Source: Bradyrhizobium sp. PSBB068
Lineage (GTDB): Bacteria > Pseudomonadota > Alphaproteobacteria > Rhizobiales > Xanthobacteraceae
Length of the DNA: 64,000 bases
Reading direction: 5' to 3'
Assembly (NCBI GenBank): GCA_016839165.1
Contig: CP069300.1
Span: 4,960,001 to 5,024,000, forward strand
Below the pieces are notes generated by a model that was given only the letters and a program-made list of their open reading frames with translations, did not search any database and was not told where the DNA came from. The translations under genes were made by a program, and so were the position numbers. This document shows positions 27,064 through 35,117 of the stretch, one piece after another; position 1 is the stretch's first letter, and every line of letters begins with the position of its first letter.

Positions 27064-27540
27064 ATGTCGACGATCCGCCTTCATCGAACAACCAGCCTGA
27101 CAGCCGAGCAGTACGTCGCCGGCCTCACCGACTTCGGCCCGGGCCGCTCCAAACTCTTCAGCAACAGCGCCGACGCCTATCTCAAGGTGCATCATCGCGG
27201 CCCTTCGGCCGCCGACGTGACGGAAGGCTCGGGCGGCATCTGGGAACGTCTGCGCTACGACTGGTCCGATCCCAACCATGTCATCCTGACGACGACCGAC
27301 TCCAATGTATGGGGCGGCGCGTCCGGCCACACCTACAACTTCACGCGCCGGCCCGATGGCACCACCGACATCGAAGTGGTCGTGGTGCGCGACGGCAAGA
27401 ACCTCAGGGGATGGCTGCTCGGCCTCGTGCTCCGCACCGTCGGCAGAAGCGTGCTGGAGAAGGCGTTCGAAAACTCCGTCAAAGCCATCGAGCAGCGACA
27501 CGCGGATGCGCTTCGACGGAGCGGGATTGCCGCCGCCTAG
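27064..27540 (+). CDS. SRPBCC-like hydrophobic-ligand/START-fold protein
   Basis: A 158-residue cytoplasmic protein without a signal peptide. The pattern of an N-terminal strand with TTSLTAEQYVAGLTDFGPGR, a middle ERLRYDWSDPNHVILTTTDS and a C-terminal helix (VLEKAFENSVKAIEQRHADAL) suggests the SRPBCC polyketide-cyclase/START fold, which binds hydrophobic ligands. A longer upstream frame would overlap the preceding gene and is rejected. The ligand is unknown. Confidence 0.7.
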   Translation: MSTIRLHRTTSLTAEQYVAGLTDFGPGRSKLFSNSADAYLKVHHRGPSAADVTEGSGGIWERLRYDWSDPNHVILTTTDSNVWGGASGHTYNFTRRPDGTTDIEVVVVRDGKNLRGWLLGLVLRTVGRSVLEKAFENSVKAIEQRHADALRRSGIAAA

Positions 27541-27878
27541 CGCAGAGCATTGGAAGAATTGCACCGAGATCAATGTTTCTATTGTACCGATCTTTGTGTC
27601 GGATCATACCTAAGCTCATTGGACGGATTGCACCGGGCCGAGCCCGCGCAAGCCAAGATGGAGGCAAGTGCAATGGATCTGAATTATCTCGACACCTTCC
27701 TGGCATTCCTCGGAATGACCTTCGGACTGGTCTCCGTGCTGCCCGGCCTGTTCTTCCAACCCAAGGCCGAGGCGCGCAGGACGACAAGGCTGGCCTCGCG
27801 GCGCGACTGAACGACGACCGGCCGGCGCCATGCACGCCGACAGACACAGATCGACGTCAGAGTAACAAGGACCGCTCC
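27541..27878. other. 338-base region upstream of araC with phased ACC repeats
   Basis: It contains one possible small gene (27673-27810) and four phased motifs: ATTGCACCG at 27558, ATTGTACCG at 27581, ATACC at 27606 and ATTGCACCG at 27627. The ACC cores are 23, 22 and 24 bases apart, about two helical turns. A 20-base direct repeat CATTGGA.G.ATTGCACCG occurs at 27548 and 27617 with 17 matches. It may be an operator array for the AraC regulator downstream. Confidence 0.45.
27673..27810 (+). CDS. Possible 45-residue single-span membrane protein
   Basis: MDLNYLDTFLAFLGMTFGLVSVLPGLFFQP with a basic tail gives one hydrophobic helix of about 20 residues and a positive C-terminus, a common shape for small membrane proteins. 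GGAGG lies 10-15 bases upstream; an alternative ATG at 27658 would add five residues. There is no recognisable family, and it could be a chance frame. Confidence 0.35.
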   Translation: MDLNYLDTFLAFLGMTFGLVSVLPGLFFQPKAEARRTTRLASRRD

Positions 27879-28877
27879 ATGTCGACGCACAGCGCGCATC
27901 TCGTCACCGAGAGCCGGCACGAACCGCGGCCTTACTGCGACTTCTGGCAGGGCCGCGGCCCGACAAAACTGCTGTCGTCTTCGATCGATCGAGGCTGGTC
28001 GGGCCTGTCGGCGGAGGTGCGGGCGCATGGCAAGAGCGTGGTCCCGTGGACCGGGACGCAATCCGACACGGAGATATGTGTCGATGTCCACGGCAATGGA
28101 TTTCCGGTCACGCGTCAGGCTAGCGGCGTGTCGGATCGAACCATCACCCGCCGCGATACGATTTGGCTCACGCCCGCGCGCTGGCGGGAAGGCTCCATCG
28201 ATATCGGCGGCGACCTGCCGGAGATCGCTCACATCTACCTTCCGCCAAGCCAGTTCTCCCCAGGCAAGCTCGGCGTCGAGGTCGACGCTTCGGTACTCGG
28301 CGCGTTGCGATACGACAGCGCCTTCGAGGATCCCCTGCTGGGTGAGATGGCACGCGCCATCGCATCGGAGCTGCGGAGCGAAACCTCCGCCGGCAAGCTG
28401 CTGGTGGAATCATTAGCAAGCGGCATGGCGATACGGCTTGTTCAAAAGTACACCAGCAGTTCGGCCGCACGGTCCGCCGCCGCCTCGGCACGAGAAGGGC
28501 TGGACCGGCGTCGGCTTTTCCGCGTGCTGGACTACATCGAAGCAAACCTCGAAGGCAATCTCACGCTCGATCGCATGGCATCGATTGCCTTTCTCAGTCG
28601 ATTTCACTTCGCTCGCGGCTTCAAACAGGCCGTCGGCCAACCTCCTCACCGTTACGTTGCCGCACGACGGCTCGAGCGTGCGAAAGCCCTTCTGATCCAG
28701 GGCGATCGGCCACTGGTGGACATTGCGCTGGCGCTCGGCTTCTCCAGCCAGGCCAATTTCAACCGCGCGTTCAAGCAGGCGGCCGGCGTAGCGCCGGGCC
28801 AGTATCGCCGCGGGTCCGGATCGCAGCCGGCGTTGTCGCTGGCCGACATTCGGAACGCGATTCCGATCCTGGCGTAA
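27879..28877 (+). CDS. AraC-family transcriptional regulator
   Basis: A 332-residue regulator. The C-terminal third has both AraC helix-turn-helix units: LTLDRMASIAFLSRFHFARGFKQAVGQPPHRYVAARRL and PLVDIALALGFSSQANFNRAFKQAAGVAPGQYRR. The N-terminal domain is diverged and presumably senses a ligand. AAGGA precedes the ATG by seven bases. An upstream frame continues through the SRPBCC gene region and is rejected. A strong hairpin directly after the stop may end the transcript. Confidence 0.92.
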   Translation: MSTHSAHLVTESRHEPRPYCDFWQGRGPTKLLSSSIDRGWSGLSAEVRAHGKSVVPWTGTQSDTEICVDVHGNGFPVTRQASGVSDRTITRRDTIWLTPARWREGSIDIGGDLPEIAHIYLPPSQFSPGKLGVEVDASVLGALRYDSAFEDPLLGEMARAIASELRSETSAGKLLVESLASGMAIRLVQKYTSSSAARSAAASAREGLDRRRLFRVLDYIEANLEGNLTLDRMASIAFLSRFHFARGFKQAVGQPPHRYVAARRLERAKALLIQGDRPLVDIALALGFSSQANFNRAFKQAAGVAPGQYRRGSGSQPALSLADIRNAIPILA

Positions 28878-28910
28878 TGCTGACGGTCGCGCTCTCCGCG
28901 ACCTTCAGCA
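28878..28910 (+). terminator. Hairpin directly after the AraC gene stop
   Basis: TGCTG, then GGTCGCG paired with CGCGACC over a five-base loop, closed by CAGCA, gives 12 pairs with one two-base mismatch. It begins at the base after the TAA. The tail ACCTATAAAAAACG lacks a T-run, so it may be a stability element or partial terminator. Confidence 0.45.
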
Positions 28911-29277
28911 ACCTATAAAAAACGACGGCATTCGACACAAAGCGATCGGCCGCACACCTCGATATTCTCATCTGCAGCAAGGAGCGAGGCGCGCACGCGG
29001 CAGCAGCGATGCGCGCGCCATCGTGCTCGCTTGCGCATCGGCATAGGAGATGTGCAGCCATGGACCTGATCCATTTTCGATCGTTCACCATGCTCGTGAG
29101 CGCGGGCCTCAGCATGGTGTCGCTCCTGATCCACAGATTGACCGAGCGCTTCGAACTTCGTCGACAGCAAGCAACGACAACATCACGGCAATCTAGGCGA
29201 AACAATGGGAGGCCGGACTCCCCATAATTCGGGTCAGGCCGGAAAGCCGCACATCCAGCGAATGCCAGGAGGCCCGC
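28911..29277. other. 367-base intergenic region with one possible small gene
   Basis: Apart from the frame at 29060-29227, nothing coding is convincing. A short AT-rich patch ACCTATAAAAAACGACGG at 28911 follows the hairpin, and a purine-rich AGGAGG at 29267-29272 serves the kinase gene downstream. Confidence 0.4.
29060..29227 (+). CDS. Possible 55-residue small protein
   Basis: MDLIHFRSFTMLVSAGLSMVSLLIHRLTERFELRRQQ has one short hydrophobic helix and then a charged tail. AGGAG lies 11 bases upstream of the ATG. There is no known family and no positional coupling to neighbours, so the coding call is weak. Confidence 0.3.
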   Translation: MDLIHFRSFTMLVSAGLSMVSLLIHRLTERFELRRQQATTTSRQSRRNNGRPDSP

Positions 29278-30066
29278 GTGCCCAGCGTTGCACCTACTCA
29301 CGAGCTCGATGACCAGACGCTGCTGCGTGCACTCACGCACCGCATCCACGGCGACCTCGTCTCGTCGATCAACACGGTCTCCGCCGCAGTGCTGCGCACG
29401 GACAACCCTGCCGTCAAGCGCGCACTTGCCGGCGTCATCGAACTGCTCCAGCAGCATGCGAGCGTTCATCGCGCACTGGCGATGCCGGACCGCGACCGAT
29501 TGGTGGACGCCGCCGAATCGATCCGCAAGCTCGCTCTCGGCCTCAGCCGATCCTCGCTGGAGCCGATCGGGATTCGTCTCGCGCTGAGCGCCGACAGCCT
29601 GCCACTCGAGGCGGAGCGCTGCTGGCGCCTCGCCCTCGTTGTCCGTGAGCTCGTGACCAATGCCGCGCAACATGCGCATTTCGAAGGCCGGGAGGGAGCG
29701 ATCAAGATCAGGCTCTCCGTCGTCGGAACGGTCGTCAATTGCATCGTCGCGGACAATGGCTCGCACTCGGAGCGCTTGCGGTCGGGGCGCGGTCTGAAGA
29801 TGGTCAGCGATCTGGCCCGCGGCCTCGGCGGCCGGATCGAGTATGGCTTCGGTCCGCAGTTCTCGTCGTTCCTCGTCGTGTTTCCGCTCGGCGCACGCGA
29901 ACTGCGCGCCAACCGCGTCGTCGCGCGGCGGCGCCTGCACAGCCTACGTCAAGCAGTGCCACCGCGAATGCGGCCGCGATCGGCGCGCGCCCCTGTTGTT
30001 GCCGTGCCGGACGGCCTGCGCAGCGATGTCCCCGCCACGACGGAAGCTGCACTGGAGCCGCCATGA
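29278..30066 (+). CDS. Soluble HisKA_2/HWE-like histidine kinase without sensor domain
   Basis: A 262-residue protein with no membrane helix or PAS/GAF domain. The H-box is LLRALTHRIHGDLVSSIN with the probable phospho-acceptor His at 21, and the ATPase N-box is RELVTNAAQHA, with VADNGSH and GRGLKMVSDLARGLGGRIEYG following. The GTG start has AGGAGG five bases upstream. Such kinases in alphaproteobacteria often feed PhyR-type general stress signalling, but no PhyR or anti-sigma gene is here. Its stop overlaps a small membrane protein gene. Confidence 0.85.
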   Translation: MPSVAPTHELDDQTLLRALTHRIHGDLVSSINTVSAAVLRTDNPAVKRALAGVIELLQQHASVHRALAMPDRDRLVDAAESIRKLALGLSRSSLEPIGIRLALSADSLPLEAERCWRLALVVRELVTNAAQHAHFEGREGAIKIRLSVVGTVVNCIVADNGSHSERLRSGRGLKMVSDLARGLGGRIEYGFGPQFSSFLVVFPLGARELRANRVVARRRLHSLRQAVPPRMRPRSARAPVVAVPDGLRSDVPATTEAALEPP

Positions 30067-30248
30067 AGAGCATCTTCAGCCTCCTTCTGTTCGCGACCGG
30101 CGCGCTTTGCTTTGCGATGTTCCTGGCAACGCTGCGGCCGGAACCCACCGGACGCCCCACACGCGTCGCCAGTGCTTTCACGCGAATTCTCATCTCAGTC
30201 GAAGCCAACAATGCACAAGGAGAGAGCCATGACCACCAGCACAACTGA
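30063..30248 (+). CDS. Small membrane/secreted protein (61 residues)
   Basis: The ATG overlaps the stop of the kinase (ATGA), which supports real translation. The sequence MKSIFSLLLFATGALCFAMFLATLRPEP is one hydrophobic helix followed by a soluble tail ending in SHDHQHN. It runs 20 bases into the next gene in another frame. It could anchor or modulate the otherwise soluble kinase; this is inference only. Confidence 0.5.
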   Translation: MKSIFSLLLFATGALCFAMFLATLRPEPTGRPTRVASAFTRILISVEANNAQGESHDHQHN

Positions 30249-31551
30249 CGAAATCATCGACCTGCGTCGCCGCCGAATTTTGAGCACCGCCGCGATGGGG
30301 GTCGCCGCCTTCGGCGCGGCAACCGTGCTTCCACCGGGAATCCGCACCGCGGCTGCCGGCGAGGCCGTCCGTCCCTTCCGCATCGATGTACCAGAAGAGC
30401 TGCTGATCGACCTGCGCCGGCGTGTTGCCGCGACGCGATGGCCCGACAAAGAGACCGTCGCCGATCCATCTCAGGGCGTGCAGCTCAAGACGGTGCAGCA
30501 GCTCGCTCAATATTGGCAGAACGGCTACAGCTGGAGAAACGTCGAGGCGCGGCTCAACGGCCTTCCGCAGTTCATCACCGAGATCGACGGACTCGACGTT
30601 CACTTCATTCACGTTCGCTCCAGGCATCCGAACGCGCTGCCGATGATCGTGACGCACGGCTGGCCGGGCTCGATCATCGAGCAGATCAAGATCATCGATC
30701 CGCTGACCAACCCGACCGCACATGGTGGCAGCGCCGCGGATGCGTTCGACCTCGTGATTCCGTCGCTGCCGGGTCACGGCTTCTCCGGAAAGCCGACTGC
30801 ACCGGGCTGGACCCCGGTTCGTATCGCGCGGGCCTGGACCACCCTGATGCGGCGCCTTGGCTACAAGCAGTTCGTGGCGCAGGGTGGTGATTGGGGCAAC
30901 GCCGTCTCCGAGACGCTCGCCTTGCAGGAGCCGGTCGAGCTGCTCGGCATTCACACGAACATGCCGGCCACCGTGCCGGCCGACGTCTCAAGGGCGCTGG
31001 CGTTCAATTCGGCGCCGCCGGCCACTCTCACGACCGACGAGCGCCGTGCCTGGGATCAGCTGCGCCTCTTCTACGACAAGGGCCTCGGCTACGCGATCGA
31101 GATGGCCAATCGCCCGCAGACCCTGTACGGGCTCGTCGATTCGCCGGTCGGCCTCGCGGCTTGGATGCTCGATCACGACGCGCGCAGCCAGGAGATGATC
31201 GCCCGCGTCTTCGACGGCGAGACGGAAGGGCTGTCGCGCGACGACGTGCTCGACAACGCCACGCTGTATTGGCTGACCAACACCGCGATCTCCTCGGCTC
31301 GGCTCTACTGGGACACCCATCAGGTATCGACGGGCGGCTTCTTCGATGTGCGCGGCGTCAAGATCCCGGTCGCCGTCAGCGCATTCCCTGACGAAATCTA
31401 CACGGCACCCCGGAGCTGGGCGGAGCAGGCCTATCCGAAGCTGATCCACTACAACAAGCTCGACAAGGGCGGGCACTTCGCGGCGTGGGAGCAGCCCGAG
31501 CTGTTTGTCGCCGAAATGCGCACCGCCTTCCGCCCGCTGCGCAACGCCTAG
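30229..31551 (+). CDS. Epoxide hydrolase with N-terminal Tat-like signal
   Basis: A 440-residue alpha/beta hydrolase. After a leader LRRRRILSTAAMGVAAFGAATVLPP it has the epoxide-hydrolase N-terminal domain (FRIDVPEELLIDLRRRVAATRWPD), oxyanion motif HGWP at 143-146, nucleophile Asp at 221 in AQGGDWGNA, and the catalytic His in KGGHFAAWEQPELF. The family opens epoxides to diols and is normally cytoplasmic, so the export leader is notable. AAGGAGAGA precedes the ATG. The second epoxide hydrolase at 44319 lacks any leader. Confidence 0.9.
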   Translation: MTTSTTDEIIDLRRRRILSTAAMGVAAFGAATVLPPGIRTAAAGEAVRPFRIDVPEELLIDLRRRVAATRWPDKETVADPSQGVQLKTVQQLAQYWQNGYSWRNVEARLNGLPQFITEIDGLDVHFIHVRSRHPNALPMIVTHGWPGSIIEQIKIIDPLTNPTAHGGSAADAFDLVIPSLPGHGFSGKPTAPGWTPVRIARAWTTLMRRLGYKQFVAQGGDWGNAVSETLALQEPVELLGIHTNMPATVPADVSRALAFNSAPPATLTTDERRAWDQLRLFYDKGLGYAIEMANRPQTLYGLVDSPVGLAAWMLDHDARSQEMIARVFDGETEGLSRDDVLDNATLYWLTNTAISSARLYWDTHQVSTGGFFDVRGVKIPVAVSAFPDEIYTAPRSWAEQAYPKLIHYNKLDKGGHFAAWEQPELFVAEMRTAFRPLRNA

Positions 31552-31607
31552 TCATGCAACCGGCGGTGCGCGCGAATGTGCGCACCGCCATTCCTGTCGG
31601 ACTTACG

Positions 31608-33662
31608 ATGGACCAGTCGCATTCATTTCTGTCGCGGCATTCCGCTTCCGTCTTCGCGGTGCGGACGTTTGCCGCGGCCATGGTGGCGCTCTCGATTGCG
31701 CTGCTGCTTGACATGCCACGCCCCTACTGGGCGATGGCGTCCGTCTACATCACCTCCAACCAGCTGACAGGAGCGACGTCGTCGAAGGCGGTCTACCGCG
31801 CGCTGGGAACGCTGATCGGCGCCACTGGGACGATCGTGCTGATCCCGAATCTCGTCAACGCACCTGGGCTGCTCAGCCTTGCCATCGCACTGTGGGTCGG
31901 CATGTTCCTGTACTTCTCGCTGATCGACGGCACCCCGCGCAGTTACATGCTCCTGCTGTCCGGCTACACCGTCGCCCTGCTCGGCTTCCCGATCCTTTCG
32001 ACGCCCGAATCGACATTCGACATCGTCGCCGCTCGCGTGCAGGAAATCCTGCTCGGCATCGCCTGCGCGAGCATCGCATCAAGGATCGTGCTGCCGAGCA
32101 CCGTCGCCGACACGATCGCGGCGCGCGCGGACGCCTGGCTCGCCAACACGCGCCGGCTCACGGTGGACGTCTTCACCGGCCAGGGCAGCGACCAGGAGCA
32201 CGATGGCGAACGCATGCGGCTTGCCGCTGCCGCCGCCGAGATCGACCAGTTGAGCCGGCATCTCGGCTTCGAGACCGTGACATCGGCGAACACCGCGCGC
32301 GGCCTCGAGCTGCTCCGCCAACCGATGCTGTTACTGCACCCGCTGCTGGCGTCGATCGAGGCCCGGCGGAACGCGCTCAACGCTCACGGCGGTGTGCCAG
32401 CGGCCATCGCCGATGTCATCCAGAGGATCGCAGGCTGGCTCGCGAACGGCGACCAGGACGGACGACAGGCCGACGGATTGCGTGCAACACTTGGTGACGT
32501 CGCACCACAACTCGGCGCCGACGCGGGCTGGATCGATATCTCGGCGGCCGGCCTCGCCCTTCGATTGCGCAACCTCGTCGACCTCATGCGGGATTGCCGC
32601 CTGCTGCACGAGGCGATCGCCGATGGCCGCGATCCGGGCTCGCTTGCGCTCGCCGTGACGCTCGATCCTGCGGCACCGGCCGCCCGGCACCGCGACCACG
32701 GGCTTGCGCTATGGGCCGCCGCGGCAACCACGCTGTCCGTTCTCGCCTGCTGCACATTCTGGATCGCGACCGGCTGGACCGATGGCGCATCGGCGGCTCT
32801 GTTTGCAGCCCTCGTAGGGTCGTTTCTCGCCGGCCTGGACGATCCGTTGCCGGCTTTTCGCAGGTTCTTCGGCGTGATCCTGGTCGTCATCGCCGTCACC
32901 GGCATATATGCATTTGGCATTCTGCCGCGCGTCACCACGTTCGAGCTGCTGGTCGTCGCACTCGCGCCGACCTTCCTGCTGTTCGGCTGGATGACGGCGC
33001 GGCCGGCGACCGGGTCCGCTGGCTCCTGGCTTGCCATCTTCACGTCGGTGCAGCTTGCATTGCAGTCATCCTACTCGGCTGATTTCGGCTCGTTCGCCAA
33101 CGCCAGCCTGTCGCTCGTGGTGGGCGTCGCGCTCACGGCCGCGACGTGCGGCATCGTTCGCACGCTGGGCGCGGCTTGGATCGCGAGCCGCCTGGTGCGA
33201 AGCAACTGGCGCACGCTTGCTGCCGTGGCCGCGCGCAGCGCGCCGCGCGATCGCGCCGTGATCGGCGGTCTGATACAGCATCGTCTCGCCCTGCTTGCGG
33301 CTCGTATCGCCGTGGTGCCGGCAGAGGCGCAGAGTGACGCCGCCAACCTTCTGCAGTTGCGGACGGCGCTGAACGTCATCGACGTCAGGCACGCGAGCCT
33401 CGGTCTGTCACGCGCTGCCGTCGCCGGCATCGACGCGCTGTTCGACCGTCTTGCATCGGCTGCCCGGAACCACACGGCCGGGCGGCTGCCGGATGAGCTG
33501 GTCGGCCGGCTCGACAACGCGATCGCGTCGACGTTGCGGGAGCCCGCGAGCAAGAGTCGTAACGACGCGCTGATCGGCCTTGCCGGAATCCGCGCCGGCT
33601 TGTTTCCCGGCGCCAGGTCCTATCAGCCGCGCTTGTCAAATCAAGAGGGTATCGCGGCATGA
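31608..33662 (+). CDS. FUSC/AaeB-family efflux inner-membrane protein
   Basis: A 684-residue protein with two blocks of transmembrane helices (about residues 15-170 and 365-520) and cytoplasmic stretches between and after, the layout of AaeB-type aromatic acid exporters. It starts a three-gene set with a DUF1656 protein and an HlyD-type adaptor, joined by ATGA overlaps. An alternative ATG at 31554 adds 18 non-hydrophobic residues. It probably exports a weak acid or aromatic compound. Confidence 0.88.
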   Translation: MDQSHSFLSRHSASVFAVRTFAAAMVALSIALLLDMPRPYWAMASVYITSNQLTGATSSKAVYRALGTLIGATGTIVLIPNLVNAPGLLSLAIALWVGMFLYFSLIDGTPRSYMLLLSGYTVALLGFPILSTPESTFDIVAARVQEILLGIACASIASRIVLPSTVADTIAARADAWLANTRRLTVDVFTGQGSDQEHDGERMRLAAAAAEIDQLSRHLGFETVTSANTARGLELLRQPMLLLHPLLASIEARRNALNAHGGVPAAIADVIQRIAGWLANGDQDGRQADGLRATLGDVAPQLGADAGWIDISAAGLALRLRNLVDLMRDCRLLHEAIADGRDPGSLALAVTLDPAAPAARHRDHGLALWAAAATTLSVLACCTFWIATGWTDGASAALFAALVGSFLAGLDDPLPAFRRFFGVILVVIAVTGIYAFGILPRVTTFELLVVALAPTFLLFGWMTARPATGSAGSWLAIFTSVQLALQSSYSADFGSFANASLSLVVGVALTAATCGIVRTLGAAWIASRLVRSNWRTLAAVAARSAPRDRAVIGGLIQHRLALLAARIAVVPAEAQSDAANLLQLRTALNVIDVRHASLGLSRAAVAGIDALFDRLASAARNHTAGRLPDELVGRLDNAIASTLREPASKSRNDALIGLAGIRAGLFPGARSYQPRLSNQEGIAA

Positions 33663-33868
33663 GATACGAGTTCGACCTGTTTGGCGTGATCGTTCCAAGC
33701 TTCCTGCTGTGGGGCGTCGTCGCATACATGCTCACGCGCGTGGCGAGCACACTGTTCGCACAGGCTGGTCTCTATCGCCACGTCTGGCACGGCGCGCTGT
33801 TCAATTTCGCGCTTTACGTCTGTCTGGTCGCCGGCCTGATCTTCATCTCCAGGGAGTTGATCTCATGA
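33659..33868 (+). CDS. DUF1656 small membrane protein (AaeX-like)
   Basis: A 69-residue protein with two hydrophobic helices (EFDLFGVIVPSFLLWGVVAYML and ALFNFALYVCLVAGLIFISRE). In the AaeXAB system of enterobacteria a protein of this family and size lies next to the adaptor and permease genes. ATGA overlaps on both sides show translational coupling. Confidence 0.9.
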   Translation: MRYEFDLFGVIVPSFLLWGVVAYMLTRVASTLFAQAGLYRHVWHGALFNFALYVCLVAGLIFISRELIS

Positions 33869-34839
33869 AATCCGTTCTCAACGCGCTGCGTCGCGTCTCA
33901 CCCACCACACTCGTGGTTCTGGTCGCGGTCTGGGCCGGCTACAAGCTCTGGGATTACTACATGAACGAGCCCTGGACGCGCGACGGCCATGTGCGGGCTG
34001 ACGTCGTTCCGGTTGCCCCCGACGTATCCGGCTTCGTCACCGACGTGCTCGTCAAGGACAACCAACCGGTCCAGCGCGGCGACGTGCTGTTCCGGATCGA
34101 CCGAGCGCGTTACGAGATCGCACTGAAGCAGGCCGAGGCGGTGCTGCTGGGCAAGGGCGCCCAACTCGATGAGGCCAACGCGGACCTGAAGCGCTACAGC
34201 GCGCTGACGCCCGACGTGGTCGTTTCCAAGCAACGCCTGGATCAAGTGATCGCCGCCCAGGGCGAGGCGCAAGCCGCCCATGACCGGGCCGTCGCCGACC
34301 TCGATCTGGCCAAGCTCAATCTCGAGCGCAGCGAGGTGCGTGCCGCCGTCAGCGGCGTCGTCACCAACAACGAGCTGCGTCCGGGGACCTATCTCACCAC
34401 CGGCAAGGGCGTCATGGCGCTGCTCGATTCCGACACGCTGCGCGTCGAGGGCTATTTCGAGGAGATCAAGCTGCCACGCATCCATCTCGGCGACGCCGTC
34501 AGTGTTCGACTGCTGGGTAGTGACCACGTGCTGCACGGGAGGGTAGACAGCGTCGCGGCCGGCATCGAGGATCGCGATCGCAGCGCCGGCGCGACCTTGT
34601 TGGCCAACGTCAATCCCACCTTCAACTGGGTGCGGTTGGCGCAACGCGTTCCGGTCCGGATCGCGCTCGATCCCGCCGCGCGAAGCCAGCTCGTTGCGGG
34701 AGCCACCGCGACCGTCGAGGTGCTCGGATCTCCATTGCACGGCGACCCGCGCGAGGCGCGGGGCGAGCACGGCGCCTCGCGCCCGAGCTTATGCCGGGCG
34801 GTGCAGGCCGCCTTCCGAGTTCCGCCGCGATGTGGCTGA
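33865..34839 (+). CDS. HlyD-family efflux adaptor (AaeA-like)
   Basis: A 324-residue membrane-fusion protein with one N-terminal helix (TTLVVLVAVWAGYKLWDYYM), then the lipoyl half-motif VRADVVPVAPDVSGFVTDVLVKDNQPV, a coiled-coil hairpin of about 100 residues and the second lipoyl and barrel half. The C-terminal tail is short and Arg-rich. It would bridge the FUSC protein to an outer-membrane channel not encoded here. An upstream in-frame extension overlaps the neighbouring genes and is rejected. Confidence 0.9.
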   Translation: MKSVLNALRRVSPTTLVVLVAVWAGYKLWDYYMNEPWTRDGHVRADVVPVAPDVSGFVTDVLVKDNQPVQRGDVLFRIDRARYEIALKQAEAVLLGKGAQLDEANADLKRYSALTPDVVVSKQRLDQVIAAQGEAQAAHDRAVADLDLAKLNLERSEVRAAVSGVVTNNELRPGTYLTTGKGVMALLDSDTLRVEGYFEEIKLPRIHLGDAVSVRLLGSDHVLHGRVDSVAAGIEDRDRSAGATLLANVNPTFNWVRLAQRVPVRIALDPAARSQLVAGATATVEVLGSPLHGDPREARGEHGASRPSLCRAVQAAFRVPPRCG

Positions 34840-34871
34840 TCGCACGCCACTTGCGGCCTCGCAGCGCGCAC

Positions 34872-34900
34872 GTCGGCTGCCAAGTTGAATGGTGCGCTCC
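34872..34900 (+). repeat. Upstream half of a duplicated promoter-like block (copy A)
   Basis: Matches 41344-41372 in 24 of 29 positions (GTCGGCT.CCAAG.TGAATGG). In copy B this half directly precedes the TTGCC..TAAGGT block; in copy A 170 bases intervene. Confidence 0.55.
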
Positions 34901-35070
34901 AGCGCCGCGGCGAAGCCGTTGAGCGGGACAATGAAGACAACCGCCTGGCCAGTGTTGATGTTCTGCGCTGCGACCGTTACGTCCGGCAACCGATTATCCA
35001 TGTTGTGGGCATATTTCCCACATACGCGAGGTACATGTACTTAGAGAGCCGCGGGCGTGCAAGAGCTTAT
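34901..35070. other. 170-base segment splitting repeat copy A
   Basis: This sequence is absent from copy B. It holds a 6-base-pair hairpin TGTGGG/CCCACA at 35004-35022 and the 10-base palindrome GTACATGTAC at 35031-35040. There is no coding frame. It may be a small insertion or the ancestral form. Confidence 0.4.
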
Positions 35071-35081
35071 CCTCGCGCGAT

Positions 35082-35111
35082 TTGCCCAGGGGGCGCGTCT
35101 TCAACTAAGGT
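35082..35111 (+). promoter_or_regulatory. Predicted promoter of the GNAT gene, possibly leaderless (copy A)
   Basis: TTGCCC at 35082-35087 and TAAGGT at 35106-35111 are 18 bases apart. Seven bases after the second hexamer is the A of the ATG, so the transcript could start at the start codon. No ribosome site is seen before the ATG. The same layout with the same distances stands before the AI-2E gene. Confidence 0.5.
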
Positions 35112-35117
35112 CGCCGG

